42,438 nucleotides of DNA from a virus, in the IMG/VR virus record IMGVR_UViG_3300022221_000003, positions 1-42,438 of that record; one strand, written 5' to 3'. The translations under genes were made by a program, and so were the position numbers. Positions 29,294 to 39,979 of this stretch are shown here, one piece after another; within the stretch, counting starts at the first letter, position 1, and every line of letters begins with the position of its first letter. The notes under the pieces were generated by a model. That model was not told the DNA's origin. It was given only the letters and a program-made list of their open reading frames with translations, and did not search any database.

Positions 29294-32200
29294 GGCTTAC
29301 TCCCTAAATTCATGTTGTAAATTTTCACCGCTTCTTTCATGCCTTTCTTATTGGCATCAATCAGCTTTTGTTTTATGGCTGGCGTTAACCTCTTATCATT
29401 ACGTATGCGCTTATTGTCCTTTCTGTACTCTGACAATATTTTAGCACCTGCCTCTGCCACTGGTTTTTCAAATGAGGTTAGATCATCAAGCCCATCCAGA
29501 TAATCCATATCATAATCTAAAAACTTCCACGTGTTTTGCTCGGTCCTCATCTTGTCCAGTTTTTCATAAAACTCTGTCATGTGCCTTGTGCTGCTACGAT
29601 GTGGATCAGACACAAACCTTTTAATGACTGGCATCTGGTACCAATGCCGTGATGGTAACTGCGCCTCATCAGCCAACCATGTAAACGGCTGCTCTGATGC
29701 CATTAACCCATACGTGGCCAATGTACCAAACAAACCACGGACAGAGTGATCCAGTTTGTATGGTGACATACCAGTAGCCTCTCCCAGCTTACGTGAAAAC
29801 ATAGAGGTACCAGATCCATATTGGTACCGTGACTCTATATTTTCCATGCTCTCTGGCACAATATTCCTCTCAGTAAAGGTGCTGTGGTTTGACCATAATT
29901 CAATCGGTAGTATTGCTACTGTAGGGGTCATTCTTAAACCGAAAACATCCTCTAATGTTGATGTAAATCGTTTCATGGCTTTCCTGCCTGCATCATCAGC
30001 ATCTTTTAATGAGTCCTCCACGTACTCAAAAAACGCCTCAAAGAATGATCCAAACACTGCACCATACTCAAATGGTTTAGGGATCCTTACCGGGATAACA
30101 TCATCCTTGTCAGTCCTGAGTCCAATATCAAAATGCCAATATGTATTTTTCTCCCAGTCCTCTATATCTTTGTACCACTCTTTATCACGGTTCTGCAGCC
30201 ATAATAAAAGTGTAAGGGCAGTTAAGGCACTACCACGCGCTAATGTAAGAGCACCTTGATCACCAAAAGTACGAGTCATTTTATACAGCCCCTGTTTTGC
30301 AGGGTTAAGGAATGGCGTGATCCTTTCCAGTATGCGAATAGTTTTTGATGCGCCATGCATACCAAAGTCCACGGATATCTCACGGCCCTCAAGTGTTGAT
30401 AAGATCGCGTTATCCACATCCTCATCAAATGTGTTTTCCATGGCTTTCAATCTGGTACCAGACTCTGAGATAGTGCCTAATTTTCTCAACCACCGGCCCA
30501 CGTTCAACGGATTTAATACAGTGCCCGGTCTAAACTTACCAATAGTCTCCAGTCTTTCAAGCGTGGCTTTTTCTTCTTTGGATCCACTATGCCAAAAATC
30601 AGCATTAGCACCACCCAATGCACGATACATTTTATAAGACTCTGATGTAGTGGCTGCCTGTTTCATTCCCTGCGCGGTTGATAGCACCGGGATCATGGTG
30701 TTGCCTTTCTTGGCCTGAACAAACCCAGAGAATGTATCACGCATAAAATTGGCAGCCATAAAGTCTGGTGATAACACGATCCCAGTCCTTAATGTGCCTG
30801 CCGGGATTGCTGCAATATCAGTAACCAAACCTAACTCCATGGGAGCAAATGCGTGTAATGACTTCCAAAAATCCGCATTGTTTATTTTAATAGCAGCGTT
30901 TTTACCATCTACTTTTATAATAACAATCTTATTTTTCTCATCACCTATCGGCTTGTTCTGGAAATAAGTTTGCATGATCGCAATATCGCCAGCTGATGAT
31001 GGATCAATCTTTACACCCTGCTCTGATAACCCCTCGATCACCCTGTCGCTTGATACCTTTAACATTTGCATAGGCATCTTAACTTTTTCTACCCATGCTT
31101 TACCGTCCTCATGCAATTCTGATAATTGGTATGCTTTTATAAGTACAGCATTACGGTTAACCGCGTGAATTATATTGGCTGTGTTTTCCATGATGTTCAG
31201 AATAGGATCCTTAATATTCTGTTTACCACCTGTGAGCCTTTTGAATACTCCACCTTTACGCTTGCCGCCTACATCACCCTCATGCTCTGCCTCACGGAAA
31301 AATGGAACGTAATATGAATAGCGTTTTAATTGTTCTGCTGTTTCAGTAGATAAAAATCCACCGTCCACTGCGTACTGCATCAGGCTGTCATTATATTTGT
31401 AAAGTTCTGATGCAGCCTTTGTAAAGGTTTCATTTTCAAAACCTAACCCCTCGGCAATATCCTCATCATTAAATAGATTTTCCTTGCCAACCTCTTTCAA
31501 TTCCTGCGCGTGTTTTGCAATAACGTAAGCCTTAAACTCATCAAACGTCTGGGTATCAACCATTACAGGTTCAAGTATTGCCCTGAGTGATTTACCCCAT
31601 TTCTTTTGGATACGGTCCTCCAGCTTATAAGGCACGGTACCCTCTGTGCCTTTACCGCCTAACCCGATCCAGTCCTCTATTGCCGCAGAGTCACCAGATA
31701 AAAGCCTCCATGCAAAATATGGATTTTCAGATGCAGGCATATCAGGAGCCACGTTATCAACCATGTTTCTCAATGGTAGGCCAGCATCCAGAATTTCATG
31801 CACAAACATTTCCTGTAATCTACGGTAAGTTTTTACAGGCTGCTTGAGTGCTTTCTTAACATCAGACAGTGGGCCGGTTTCCTTGCCAACCTTTTTCATT
31901 ATCTTTGGTTTTCTCTTACGTTTAAACATTGGCTGGCCTTCCAATGCTGCATCACGCATTTGATCGGTCACATCAATGGAGTGCACCTTTGATCCGATCA
32001 GTTTTTTCATTTCATCATGGATATATTTACTAGCATCCTTGTGTGAGTCAAAAGGTATGGATTCTCCAGTGAGTTCATTTTCTACTGAAACACTATCATC
32101 AAGATCTATAAGTGTAGAGAATGGGATCCCTTCAAGTCCGTTTTCTCTTAACTCTCCCATGGTGAATGAGTTAACACCTTCCTCCTGTGTAGATATCTTT

Positions 32201-35200
32201 GTCTCACCAACTTTACCACCCCATTTTTTAATATACTTGTTAACGCTCTTGACAAGTTTGTTATCGTAAAAACCTTTCATACCGGATCCACCGATCTCCA
32301 AACCATCACCTTTTAATACTCTTGGATCGTTTTCTGGTGATAGATCTGTGTACTCAATGTTTCCATTTTCCATAACTCTTGTTGCGGTTTCTTTGTCTGG
32401 AAAAGATCCGTGTGCAGAGCCATTTTGATAATACACATACCAACCACTGCTCTCTTTTTTCCATGATTCCATAAATTCCTTTTCTCTTTGTTCGCCAATA
32501 ACTGCATCCTTGTAAACGAGATCATACCGGTTTCCAATATTCTTACTCTGCACCACCTCTGCATCTGCTGTATTAAATACCTCTACGCCAAAACCTCTTT
32601 TTCTAATAAAAGCAGTATGGCTATCAGGATCGATCTCACCTTCACGATTGATAATTTTCTCGGCCATTTCTTTACCGACAAGCTCTATAAGATTATCCTT
32701 AGTTAAATTAGTTTTGCTAATGGTGTCCATCCCTTCTTTGGGGGCCACTCTGAGATCGTAAGTTCCATCACTATTTTTTTTGTGATTGATAGACTCTACT
32801 TGGGTGCTTAAGCTCCATCTTTCGTTTTGCTGTTTTCCGGTTGTCCATGCAATACGATCAAACCCGTTCTCTGTTGCGTAGCGGATCATGCGTTTCATGG
32901 CTGGCATGTGCCATGTTTGTTTAAATACGGTGTCTTGCACCTTTCCATCTTTGTTATAAGCGTACTTTGCGACTACTTCTAAATACTTGTTTATGTATTC
33001 AACCTCACCCGGCATAAAATCTGTTGTATCCCATGTCTCACTCCACGGCACACTATTCCTTTCATTGTGATGTTTTATTGTTTGTAACGCTTGGTATGAT
33101 GAGTCAAAACCTAGATCGTTATACCTGCTTAAAATACGTTTTGATTCGTTATGTAATTTTTTCCTTTCTGCATTAGAAATTCCACCCTCATCATTTTTAT
33201 AACCTCTAGATCTTCCTTCTTGATGCCAGTCAGATTGAATCTCCTCAATGAATAAAACGCTCTTACCTTCGTTATCGGTACGCTCATTAAACCGTACCCA
33301 TACCTGAATATCTGCATCAGGGTAGTGAGCATCATGGCCGTAAAACTTATTGGCATCAGCGTTGCTGGGCTTCTTCTTTTCAATGATATATTGTTTTGCT
33401 GACTCCTGAGTAGAGTAATCTGACTTTAATATCTGATATACATTATCATCGGTTTTAAAATACCAAAACCTTTCAGGCGAGCTGTAACCACTGTGATCAT
33501 CCAAACTATTTATTGGGATCACGTTATCCTCATTGTAAGGAGGCACCGCTTCCTTTGATGGTGTTATCAATAACAACTCTTTGTAATTTTCACTCTCACC
33601 ACCAAGAACATACCTACCATGCTTAGGTGATTCTGTTGAAGCATAATCAGCTTCATCAAGACTACCAACATCAATACCTAAGTATTCCAGCCTTTGTGCA
33701 TGGGTGAGTTCATCTGCCAAACGTATTGATTTATTTTGTATTCTGTTTTCTGTAAAACCCATTTCAGACTCGTAAATTTTATCGCCATTAATATCTTTTA
33801 GATATTCACCGTTCTCATCTTTAATCAAATAATAACCATCATCATCACGCTCAATATTAAAAGATTTCATTTTCTGTTTAACATATTGTCGTCTTGACCA
33901 CTTCCTACCGTACTTAGGAGTTTCTAATATTTTTTCCTCGATCTTGATATCGTTCTGATCAATAAACTCAAGCACATCCTGTTTGGTTACTTTTCCATCC
34001 TGTTCATTTAACCAGTCTGCAATACCAACCCACTCCAGCTGCTCATTACTCAGTCCGGGTTTTGGTGATAGATCGCCTGTCTTTTTATGACGGTTAAATA
34101 TCTGGGATATCCAGTCTCTGGGCAATAATGCTTTTGCATTAATGTTCTGCACGTGCTTTTTAAGGTTTGAGAAAAACACATCTTTTTTACGTTGTAACAT
34201 TGTACTGTGTGCTACTTCACTCACAACATCCTGATCGGTTTGCGCCTTACTGGTTTTGCCTTTATCCACCACCTCACGCGCAGCCTTGGCCAGCATGGTG
34301 CGGATCTCCTGTTCGTTGACAGTATTGATCCATGATCCTTTGAAATTGTTTTTACGTAACCACTGCTTAAACCAAACAATAAAGCGATCAAGTAAACCGG
34401 ATTTCTCGCCTGACTCAATAACCTCTACAAGTCGCTCCTCGATTGCCAACTTACGATCACCGGGTTTTGTTAAATCAAAACCATAGTTCTCGGCAATATC
34501 AGTAAATTCATTTTTACCATATGCTGACCATGCATCTTGTAGAAAATCATTAAAGTCTGTACCAAAGAATTGACGTAAGGCCCAATGGCCACGCACCTCA
34601 TGGATGATCGCGGCATAGGCTTCACTTTCAGAATGAATATTATTGGCAATAAGATAAACGGTACCATCGGCACCATTGGTATCTTTTTTGGGATCGAATA
34701 TTGCAGCTACATCTGACTCATCATTGTTATCAACTAAACGCTGATACAGATGTGGTGGTAGGTCCTCAATGGATTGAACGATCTTTGTTTCAGGTAAGGC
34801 TTTCCACTTATTAATTACCGGGTCAATTACCCGGTGCACATCAGTTAGTGACAGGCTGCCTGTTTTTGCTTTCTTGGTTTTCTTATAGAGAATCTTTTGC
34901 AGGCTCTCCTGATCTGCAAAGGTGCCCATAAGATCAGGGTCCATAGCAAGCCTCTGGCCGCCTCCTTCCAGTATCTTCTCACGGATCCTTGTAGGCTGTT
35001 CGGTCTGCTCCAGTATAAATTTTTCCAGCCCTTCGGTGTTGTCCTGTTGTAAAATGGATCGGGTAATAATCGCCCTTTTAGCCGTAGTATTCCCCACGCC
35101 ACGCTCAAAGAGTCCGTGATCCTTAACAACCTTTCCGAGATCAATTTCTTTATTCTGTTCATTTAAAAATTTACCGTTTTCATATCGGTATTGTTTTAAT

Positions 35201-38181
35201 ACCGGTGCCCTTCTCATTGTCAGGTTTGCAGCACTCAGCAACAAACCAGTTAAATTTATTTCACCATACTTTTCCTGTGAAGCACTGGGCATCTTTTCAA
35301 TACCCGGTATCCATAATGCTTTTTGTATTCCTTCCAGCTTGCTCATTACTGCAGCATTTGGATCTGCTGGCATTACATTCTCATCACCCAGTCTGGTGTA
35401 ATCATCCTCAGACAGTAACCCGGTGTACTGGGTAGGCTCTGGCATCACGTGCTTATCGGTACCATGACGCAAAATACTTGAGATCATGGCCTCTGTTCTA
35501 CGCAGCCTGTTTACTGTAGTCAGGCCACGGGAATCAGGCTTTAATGTCTTGCCGTTGTTATAGGCATATGTCATGGCCATTTGATAGGCCACCGCCCCAC
35601 CTATTCCAGAGTCAACATCAGGGGTAATACTTACCCATGGATGCTCTGTATTGTGATCGTAGATTTTTGCTACATGGATCCACGACTCACCTAAATCATC
35701 ATTAAAATCATGCTGCTTTCTGATTTCAATATACTGACCACGATCATCTGTTTGGTCAGGTACGGCCTCCCAGTCTTTGCCGCCAATGTCCTGAGCAATC
35801 TGTGCCGGGTCACTTGCTGATGAGGTTTTGTTCTGGAAATTGTCAGGATTGCTGCCAATTTCTTTATAGGCATTTACTAATGAAGCACCCCTGCGCTTAT
35901 AGGCAGGGGTATCATCATCTACCCGGCTTTGCGGTGATCCGTGGTCATTATCAGGCCCTGACCGTTCATTGGGTCCTCCTGTTCCACTGCGATCCCCTTG
36001 AGGTGATCCCTTGATAGGTGAATTTCGTCCAGACCGTCCGGGGATCTCAGGATTCTGCCCTCGATAAGCTGCCAACCCTTCTGCCCTAGTTGCTCCACCA
36101 ATAAAGTCTCCGCGCCCTTCGACTGTTTGTAACCTGCCATTGTGCTTTCTCCTGACACTTAATATCTGCTCAGATACCGCGCCATAGTTCTCATGATCGT
36201 CATTATAGACGAAAACCCGTACACCGTCCTGTGTTTTCTTAATGGTCCTATAAATGACTCCTGACTCATCTAATGAGGCCCTGATTTCCTTGGTGGTAAC
36301 ACCCGGCACATCCAATACAAACAGGGCCTTATCTCCATTATCGGCACGGTTAAACCATATAATAGCTTTTTGATGCATTGATGCACCCATTTCAGATGCG
36401 GCATTTTTCAGAGTCTCCTCATCAGCCTTGGGCATCCACACTGCAAAGGTGTCCTCTGCACCATCCTCCCAGTCACCCACGGCACTTTCAATGACTGGCT
36501 CCACCCCATATTTCCGGGCAATATCCCTGACAACCTCCCGACCGCGCACGTGCTCATCAGATCGTACTGCTTTTTCAGCATCATCTAAGTTGGTGTTTTC
36601 CTTGATGTTTGGGCTTACAAAAGCTGCCGGGATATCAGACACATCATCTGGGCCGGTATCATCTTTACGGCCCTGCATTTCATCCAGTAGATCAATCGCC
36701 TGATCAGTGATTGGCGGTTTCTGTTGCTCAGGCTGCTCTGTAGCCTGTTCTGGCGGCACAAATCCAGCCTCTGTCAGTTTGTCGTGGATATCCTGCGGCA
36801 CGCTGTCGGGCTTACTCACGGGTTTCTGTTGCCCGGTAGTAGCCTGTGCTGCTGGTGGGCCAACCTGCTCACCGTGCACCGTATCCTGTGGATCTACTGT
36901 GTTGGCATCATAATTCTCAGGGGTAAATAGAGCCGCTATATCCTCTGCTGTTTTCGGCGCAAAATCTTTTCCAGATAATTCATCCCCCATAGCCCCGCCC
37001 ATTTTTTGGCCTTTCGTAAATCGTGGTGGGTTTGTAAATGGGTAAGTGGCTGCTTTAATGCTTCCGCCTGATACACCACCAACTGTACCGGCAAAAGCTA
37101 CTCTGTCTACTATTTCTGAGGTGGTAGGTTTCTTACCCTCTACCAGATACTCACGGGTAATATCAGCTATCTCAACTGTCATTTCCTGTACTGCTTCTGC
37201 TCCAGTGGATTTAAGTAAATCTATAAGCAGCCCCCCTCCTTCTCTGGTTAAAATACCTAAAGGGGTTAGTTCGGTAATCGCCTCCATAAAAGCACCAAAA
37301 TCAGCCTTCTCTGCTGCTTGGTGCTCATTCATTCCTTCTCGTATTGACTCGTCATATATCCGCCCCCTGATTGTTGCCGCTATAGTTGCGGCACCGACCA
37401 TAGGATCTTTTTTGATCATTGACATTATGACAGAGGGACCAAAAGATGATCCGACACCTTCTATCGTTGCATTGGCAATATGCTTACCACTCCACGGCTC
37501 CAGATTGAGCCTGTTTTGTTGGTACTTGCCATGCCAGTGATCGGATACGGTTTTACCCATATCACCAACCATGTTACGGACAATAGATAAAGGATCGTTT
37601 TCATTTACAGGCATATCATGTGTTTTGTTTTTTAGCCCGTGGTATGCGCCTGCATAATCTTTATTCCTGATCATTTTAGCTATTGCTGGTGATACGCTGC
37701 CGTTCATGGTTGCGTCTGTTAGTTTTCCAAAAGCATCACCCTGATCATAAATAGATATTATCTTTTGCATTACTCCGTGATCAGAGAAAGTGGTATCCAT
37801 CTGCATAGAGTTCAATGCTTCGATCAATTCATTTCTTTCAATCTCACGGGCATCACCAAACCTATTCATTTCGCCACCAATGTTTTGTCCAACAAGATAC
37901 CCAATATTCTGAGTAGATTTTCCTAATAGCTCAGGGATGCCGGGATTGTCATACATTGGCTGTTTAGTTGGATCAGGCATACCTGCCGATATGTCTTGCA
38001 GCATTTTCATTTCGTTCTGGATGTTTGGCTGTGCTTGGATGCCTTGCAACATTCCATCGGTAGCCTTGTTAGTAAGTTGTGGGGCTATTTCAGTTTCAAT
38101 AGCCTGAGTGATTTCATCCGGTGACATATCATCCGGGAAATCAATCTCCTCACCAAACTCCTCAAGGTAAACACTCGGCAT
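29290..38181 (-). CDS. Giant virion polyvalent protein (2963 aa), ejected with DNA
   Basis: One continuous frame of 8.9 kb. The N-terminus (VYLEEFGEEIDFPDDMSPDEI) is a motif of large phage virion proteins. Residues ~240-345 hold hydrophobic, glycine-rich segments that could cross a membrane. About 425-500 and 710-755 are Pro/Gln/Gly-rich linkers. Near 1193-1198 is HEVRGH followed by an acidic helix, a zinc-metallopeptidase motif (MPTase-polyVal type). At about 1643-1660 is EEIQSDWHQEGRSRGY, a conserved block of large polyvalent proteins. At 2110-2300 another helical domain, and about 2665-2720 an LPD38-like region (NTYWHFDIGL, RIPKPFEYG). It probably enters the host with the DNA, as in Bcep22-like podoviruses. 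It starts by TAATG overlap with the 365-residue gene. Confidence 0.8.
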   Translation of the reverse strand: MPSVYLEEFGEEIDFPDDMSPDEITQAIETEIAPQLTNKATDGMLQGIQAQPNIQNEMKMLQDISAGMPDPTKQPMYDNPGIPELLGKSTQNIGYLVGQNIGGEMNRFGDAREIERNELIEALNSMQMDTTFSDHGVMQKIISIYDQGDAFGKLTDATMNGSVSPAIAKMIRNKDYAGAYHGLKNKTHDMPVNENDPLSIVRNMVGDMGKTVSDHWHGKYQQNRLNLEPWSGKHIANATIEGVGSSFGPSVIMSMIKKDPMVGAATIAATIRGRIYDESIREGMNEHQAAEKADFGAFMEAITELTPLGILTREGGGLLIDLLKSTGAEAVQEMTVEIADITREYLVEGKKPTTSEIVDRVAFAGTVGGVSGGSIKAATYPFTNPPRFTKGQKMGGAMGDELSGKDFAPKTAEDIAALFTPENYDANTVDPQDTVHGEQVGPPAAQATTGQQKPVSKPDSVPQDIHDKLTEAGFVPPEQATEQPEQQKPPITDQAIDLLDEMQGRKDDTGPDDVSDIPAAFVSPNIKENTNLDDAEKAVRSDEHVRGREVVRDIARKYGVEPVIESAVGDWEDGAEDTFAVWMPKADEETLKNAASEMGASMHQKAIIWFNRADNGDKALFVLDVPGVTTKEIRASLDESGVIYRTIKKTQDGVRVFVYNDDHENYGAVSEQILSVRRKHNGRLQTVEGRGDFIGGATRAEGLAAYRGQNPEIPGRSGRNSPIKGSPQGDRSGTGGPNERSGPDNDHGSPQSRVDDDTPAYKRRGASLVNAYKEIGSNPDNFQNKTSSASDPAQIAQDIGGKDWEAVPDQTDDRGQYIEIRKQHDFNDDLGESWIHVAKIYDHNTEHPWVSITPDVDSGIGGAVAYQMAMTYAYNNGKTLKPDSRGLTTVNRLRRTEAMISSILRHGTDKHVMPEPTQYTGLLSEDDYTRLGDENVMPADPNAAVMSKLEGIQKALWIPGIEKMPSASQEKYGEINLTGLLLSAANLTMRRAPVLKQYRYENGKFLNEQNKEIDLGKVVKDHGLFERGVGNTTAKRAIITRSILQQDNTEGLEKFILEQTEQPTRIREKILEGGGQRLAMDPDLMGTFADQESLQKILYKKTKKAKTGSLSLTDVHRVIDPVINKWKALPETKIVQSIEDLPPHLYQRLVDNNDESDVAAIFDPKKDTNGADGTVYLIANNIHSESEAYAAIIHEVRGHWALRQFFGTDFNDFLQDAWSAYGKNEFTDIAENYGFDLTKPGDRKLAIEERLVEVIESGEKSGLLDRFIVWFKQWLRKNNFKGSWINTVNEQEIRTMLAKAAREVVDKGKTSKAQTDQDVVSEVAHSTMLQRKKDVFFSNLKKHVQNINAKALLPRDWISQIFNRHKKTGDLSPKPGLSNEQLEWVGIADWLNEQDGKVTKQDVLEFIDQNDIKIEEKILETPKYGRKWSRRQYVKQKMKSFNIERDDDGYYLIKDENGEYLKDINGDKIYESEMGFTENRIQNKSIRLADELTHAQRLEYLGIDVGSLDEADYASTESPKHGRYVLGGESENYKELLLITPSKEAVPPYNEDNVIPINSLDDHSGYSSPERFWYFKTDDNVYQILKSDYSTQESAKQYIIEKKKPSNADANKFYGHDAHYPDADIQVWVRFNERTDNEGKSVLFIEEIQSDWHQEGRSRGYKNDEGGISNAERKKLHNESKRILSRYNDLGFDSSYQALQTIKHHNERNSVPWSETWDTTDFMPGEVEYINKYLEVVAKYAYNKDGKVQDTVFKQTWHMPAMKRMIRYATENGFDRIAWTTGKQQNERWSLSTQVESINHKKNSDGTYDLRVAPKEGMDTISKTNLTKDNLIELVGKEMAEKIINREGEIDPDSHTAFIRKRGFGVEVFNTADAEVVQSKNIGNRYDLVYKDAVIGEQREKEFMESWKKESSGWYVYYQNGSAHGSFPDKETATRVMENGNIEYTDLSPENDPRVLKGDGLEIGGSGMKGFYDNKLVKSVNKYIKKWGGKVGETKISTQEEGVNSFTMGELRENGLEGIPFSTLIDLDDSVSVENELTGESIPFDSHKDASKYIHDEMKKLIGSKVHSIDVTDQMRDAALEGQPMFKRKRKPKIMKKVGKETGPLSDVKKALKQPVKTYRRLQEMFVHEILDAGLPLRNMVDNVAPDMPASENPYFAWRLLSGDSAAIEDWIGLGGKGTEGTVPYKLEDRIQKKWGKSLRAILEPVMVDTQTFDEFKAYVIAKHAQELKEVGKENLFNDEDIAEGLGFENETFTKAASELYKYNDSLMQYAVDGGFLSTETAEQLKRYSYYVPFFREAEHEGDVGGKRKGGVFKRLTGGKQNIKDPILNIMENTANIIHAVNRNAVLIKAYQLSELHEDGKAWVEKVKMPMQMLKVSSDRVIEGLSEQGVKIDPSSAGDIAIMQTYFQNKPIGDEKNKIVIIKVDGKNAAIKINNADFWKSLHAFAPMELGLVTDIAAIPAGTLRTGIVLSPDFMAANFMRDTFSGFVQAKKGNTMIPVLSTAQGMKQAATTSESYKMYRALGGANADFWHSGSKEEKATLERLETIGKFRPGTVLNPLNVGRWLRKLGTISESGTRLKAMENTFDEDVDNAILSTLEGREISVDFGMHGASKTIRILERITPFLNPAKQGLYKMTRTFGDQGALTLARGSALTALTLLLWLQNRDKEWYKDIEDWEKNTYWHFDIGLRTDKDDVIPVRIPKPFEYGAVFGSFFEAFFEYVEDSLKDADDAGRKAMKRFTSTLEDVFGLRMTPTVAILPIELWSNHSTFTERNIVPESMENIESRYQYGSGTSMFSRKLGEATGMSPYKLDHSVRGLFGTLATYGLMASEQPFTWLADEAQLPSRHWYQMPVIKRFVSDPHRSSTRHMTEFYEKLDKMRTEQNTWKFLDYDMDYLDGLDDLTSFEKPVAEAGAKILSEYRKDNKRIRNDKRLTPAIKQKLIDANKKGMKEAVKIYNMNLGSKP

Positions 38182-39278
38182 TATTGGCCCCTTGGTTTCA
38201 GGCCACCATCACGGCTATAGGAGTAACCACCGGATCCACCTGATCTGGGATCAGGTAATTTGGCACCATTGGCTTTTAACATATCTGCCAGATAACCCGG
38301 TGACTGTTGCAGGCTATTTCTACCTGCATCGATCACACTACGGATTGACTGGGCTGCCAATTCTGGATCAATCTTTCCATCAGCACCGCGAGACTCACTC
38401 ATGATCTTTGTCATAAACATTGGGTTTTGATTAAGTGCCTTAAAGATCTCACTCATTGATGGTTGTAATGAGTGGTGTCTTAATATTGGCAATATTGATC
38501 CAACATCAAAACCGGACTTCATCATTTCGCCTGCCATGTTTTGTTCCATGGAATCTAACTTGGCCCATGATCCTTTACCCATGTAACCCTCAAACATTCC
38601 AGCTGGTGAATTAGGATCTAAAGTTTCACCTCTTGACTTGCCAGCTGCTGCATTGTTCTTTTCAACCACTGATCTTGATGTGGCAGTAGGTTTTACGTTA
38701 CCCATGAAAACATCCATGATTCCACTTGGGCCATCTGAGTACTGCGCCTTACCTTCCATGGCAGCCATGGCCTGTGCTGCTGCGTTTGCATCTTGGGATC
38801 CGTTCATCACGTTATCACCCACTGACATTTTTTGTGCACCAAGTAATGAATTCATTATCTGCTGCACATTACCACCACCCATATCAAAGGCGGTCTTAGT
38901 AGTGTTTGCCCGGTTGATCATGTTCTGGTTGTTCTTCAAAACCTCTGGCATATCCATGATCGGATTGTATTCAGCCTCTACCAGATTCCCATCGGTACCA
39001 GTAGGCATGGCTGTCTCACCATAGTTACCTTGCTGTTTAAACATCTGCTGCAGATCAAGTGCTTCCTGTGGAACACCTAATGACTTGGCAATATCACCGG
39101 CTGAGATCCCCATGCTGCGTTCAAGCTGATCGGCTTCAAGGTTTGTTTTTCTGGCATTAGCTAAATTAGATCGTCCTTTGAGAGCATCATTCATTCCTTT
39201 CTGCTCATAAGAATCACCCAGACCAAAAGCCTGCATTAAACTATTCGCACCTGCACCAAGTTTTGTACGTGATTTCAT
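38181..39278 (-). CDS. Internal virion protein (365 aa)
   Basis: Begins MKSRTKLGAGANSLMQAFGLG, Gln/Asn/Ala/Met-rich with helices such as DANAAAQAMAAMEGKAQYSDG and MDSMEQ-like segments; a Ser/Gly-rich C-terminus (GGSGGYSYSRDGGLKPRG). Composition resembles internal core proteins ejected by podoviruses. It precedes the giant gene and ends in TAATG with it. Confidence 0.65.
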   Translation of the reverse strand: MKSRTKLGAGANSLMQAFGLGDSYEQKGMNDALKGRSNLANARKTNLEADQLERSMGISAGDIAKSLGVPQEALDLQQMFKQQGNYGETAMPTGTDGNLVEAEYNPIMDMPEVLKNNQNMINRANTTKTAFDMGGGNVQQIMNSLLGAQKMSVGDNVMNGSQDANAAAQAMAAMEGKAQYSDGPSGIMDVFMGNVKPTATSRSVVEKNNAAAGKSRGETLDPNSPAGMFEGYMGKGSWAKLDSMEQNMAGEMMKSGFDVGSILPILRHHSLQPSMSEIFKALNQNPMFMTKIMSESRGADGKIDPELAAQSIRSVIDAGRNSLQQSPGYLADMLKANGAKLPDPRSGGSGGYSYSRDGGLKPRGQ

Positions 39279-39279
39279 A

Positions 39280-39972
39280 TTAAGATCCTAAAGGTTTCAT
39301 TCCTGCGAATGAGTCTGCTGACATAAATTTATTAGCACCACCGGCACCTACATTACTAGCACCACCGTCACTACCGGCTGAGCCTGCACCCATGGCTTTA
39401 TAACCGCCGTATGATTTCATTAAATCACCAGCCAACATCATTTCAGCGTTTGGTATTTTTGCCATATTGATCCGGCCCTGATCAGTGGTCCATCGGCTTT
39501 TCATTAACGATCCAATGATTGCCGATTTTGATTGGGAATCAGAATTTGCTAAACCTTCTTCAAAACGCAGATCGCCCGGTGCTCTAATCTTACCCATCAG
39601 TTTTGCAATATTGGACGCTTTCTTAATTCTGGTGTTTTGCGCTTTAGCAAAATCAGTATCATATGCATTTGAAACTCTACCCTGTGTTGCATCAATATTG
39701 CCGCCACCGTTTTCTTTAGCTGCTATAACTTCACTGATCAATCCTTCACTGGCTGTATTGGCTGCCAGATCTTTATTTTCTTGACGTTTCTCAGGATCGT
39801 ATTGTTCCATCAACCCCAGTACTTGCTTACGATTACGCTTGGATAGATCGTCCTGTCTATCCTCTGCATCATCAATAGCGCGTCTGGTTTTTTTCTGTGC
39901 GGTCTTATTGGCCTTGTACTGGAGTGCAGCACCTATGGCCATAATGATATATGCAATTGTAGCTGGGTTCAT
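39280..39972 (-). CDS. Internal virion protein with N-terminal membrane segment (230 aa)
   Basis: The N-terminus MNPATIAYIIMAIGAALQYKANK is one hydrophobic span, followed by a basic, helical region (ARRAIDDAEDRQDDLSKRN, in part) and a Gly/Ala/Ser-rich end. It resembles ejection-apparatus proteins that insert into the host membrane. It is between two other putative core proteins. Confidence 0.6.
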   Translation of the reverse strand: MNPATIAYIIMAIGAALQYKANKTAQKKTRRAIDDAEDRQDDLSKRNRKQVLGLMEQYDPEKRQENKDLAANTASEGLISEVIAAKENGGGNIDATQGRVSNAYDTDFAKAQNTRIKKASNIAKLMGKIRAPGDLRFEEGLANSDSQSKSAIIGSLMKSRWTTDQGRINMAKIPNAEMMLAGDLMKSYGGYKAMGAGSAGSDGGASNVGAGGANKFMSADSFAGMKPLGS

Positions 39973-39979
39973 AAATCAC

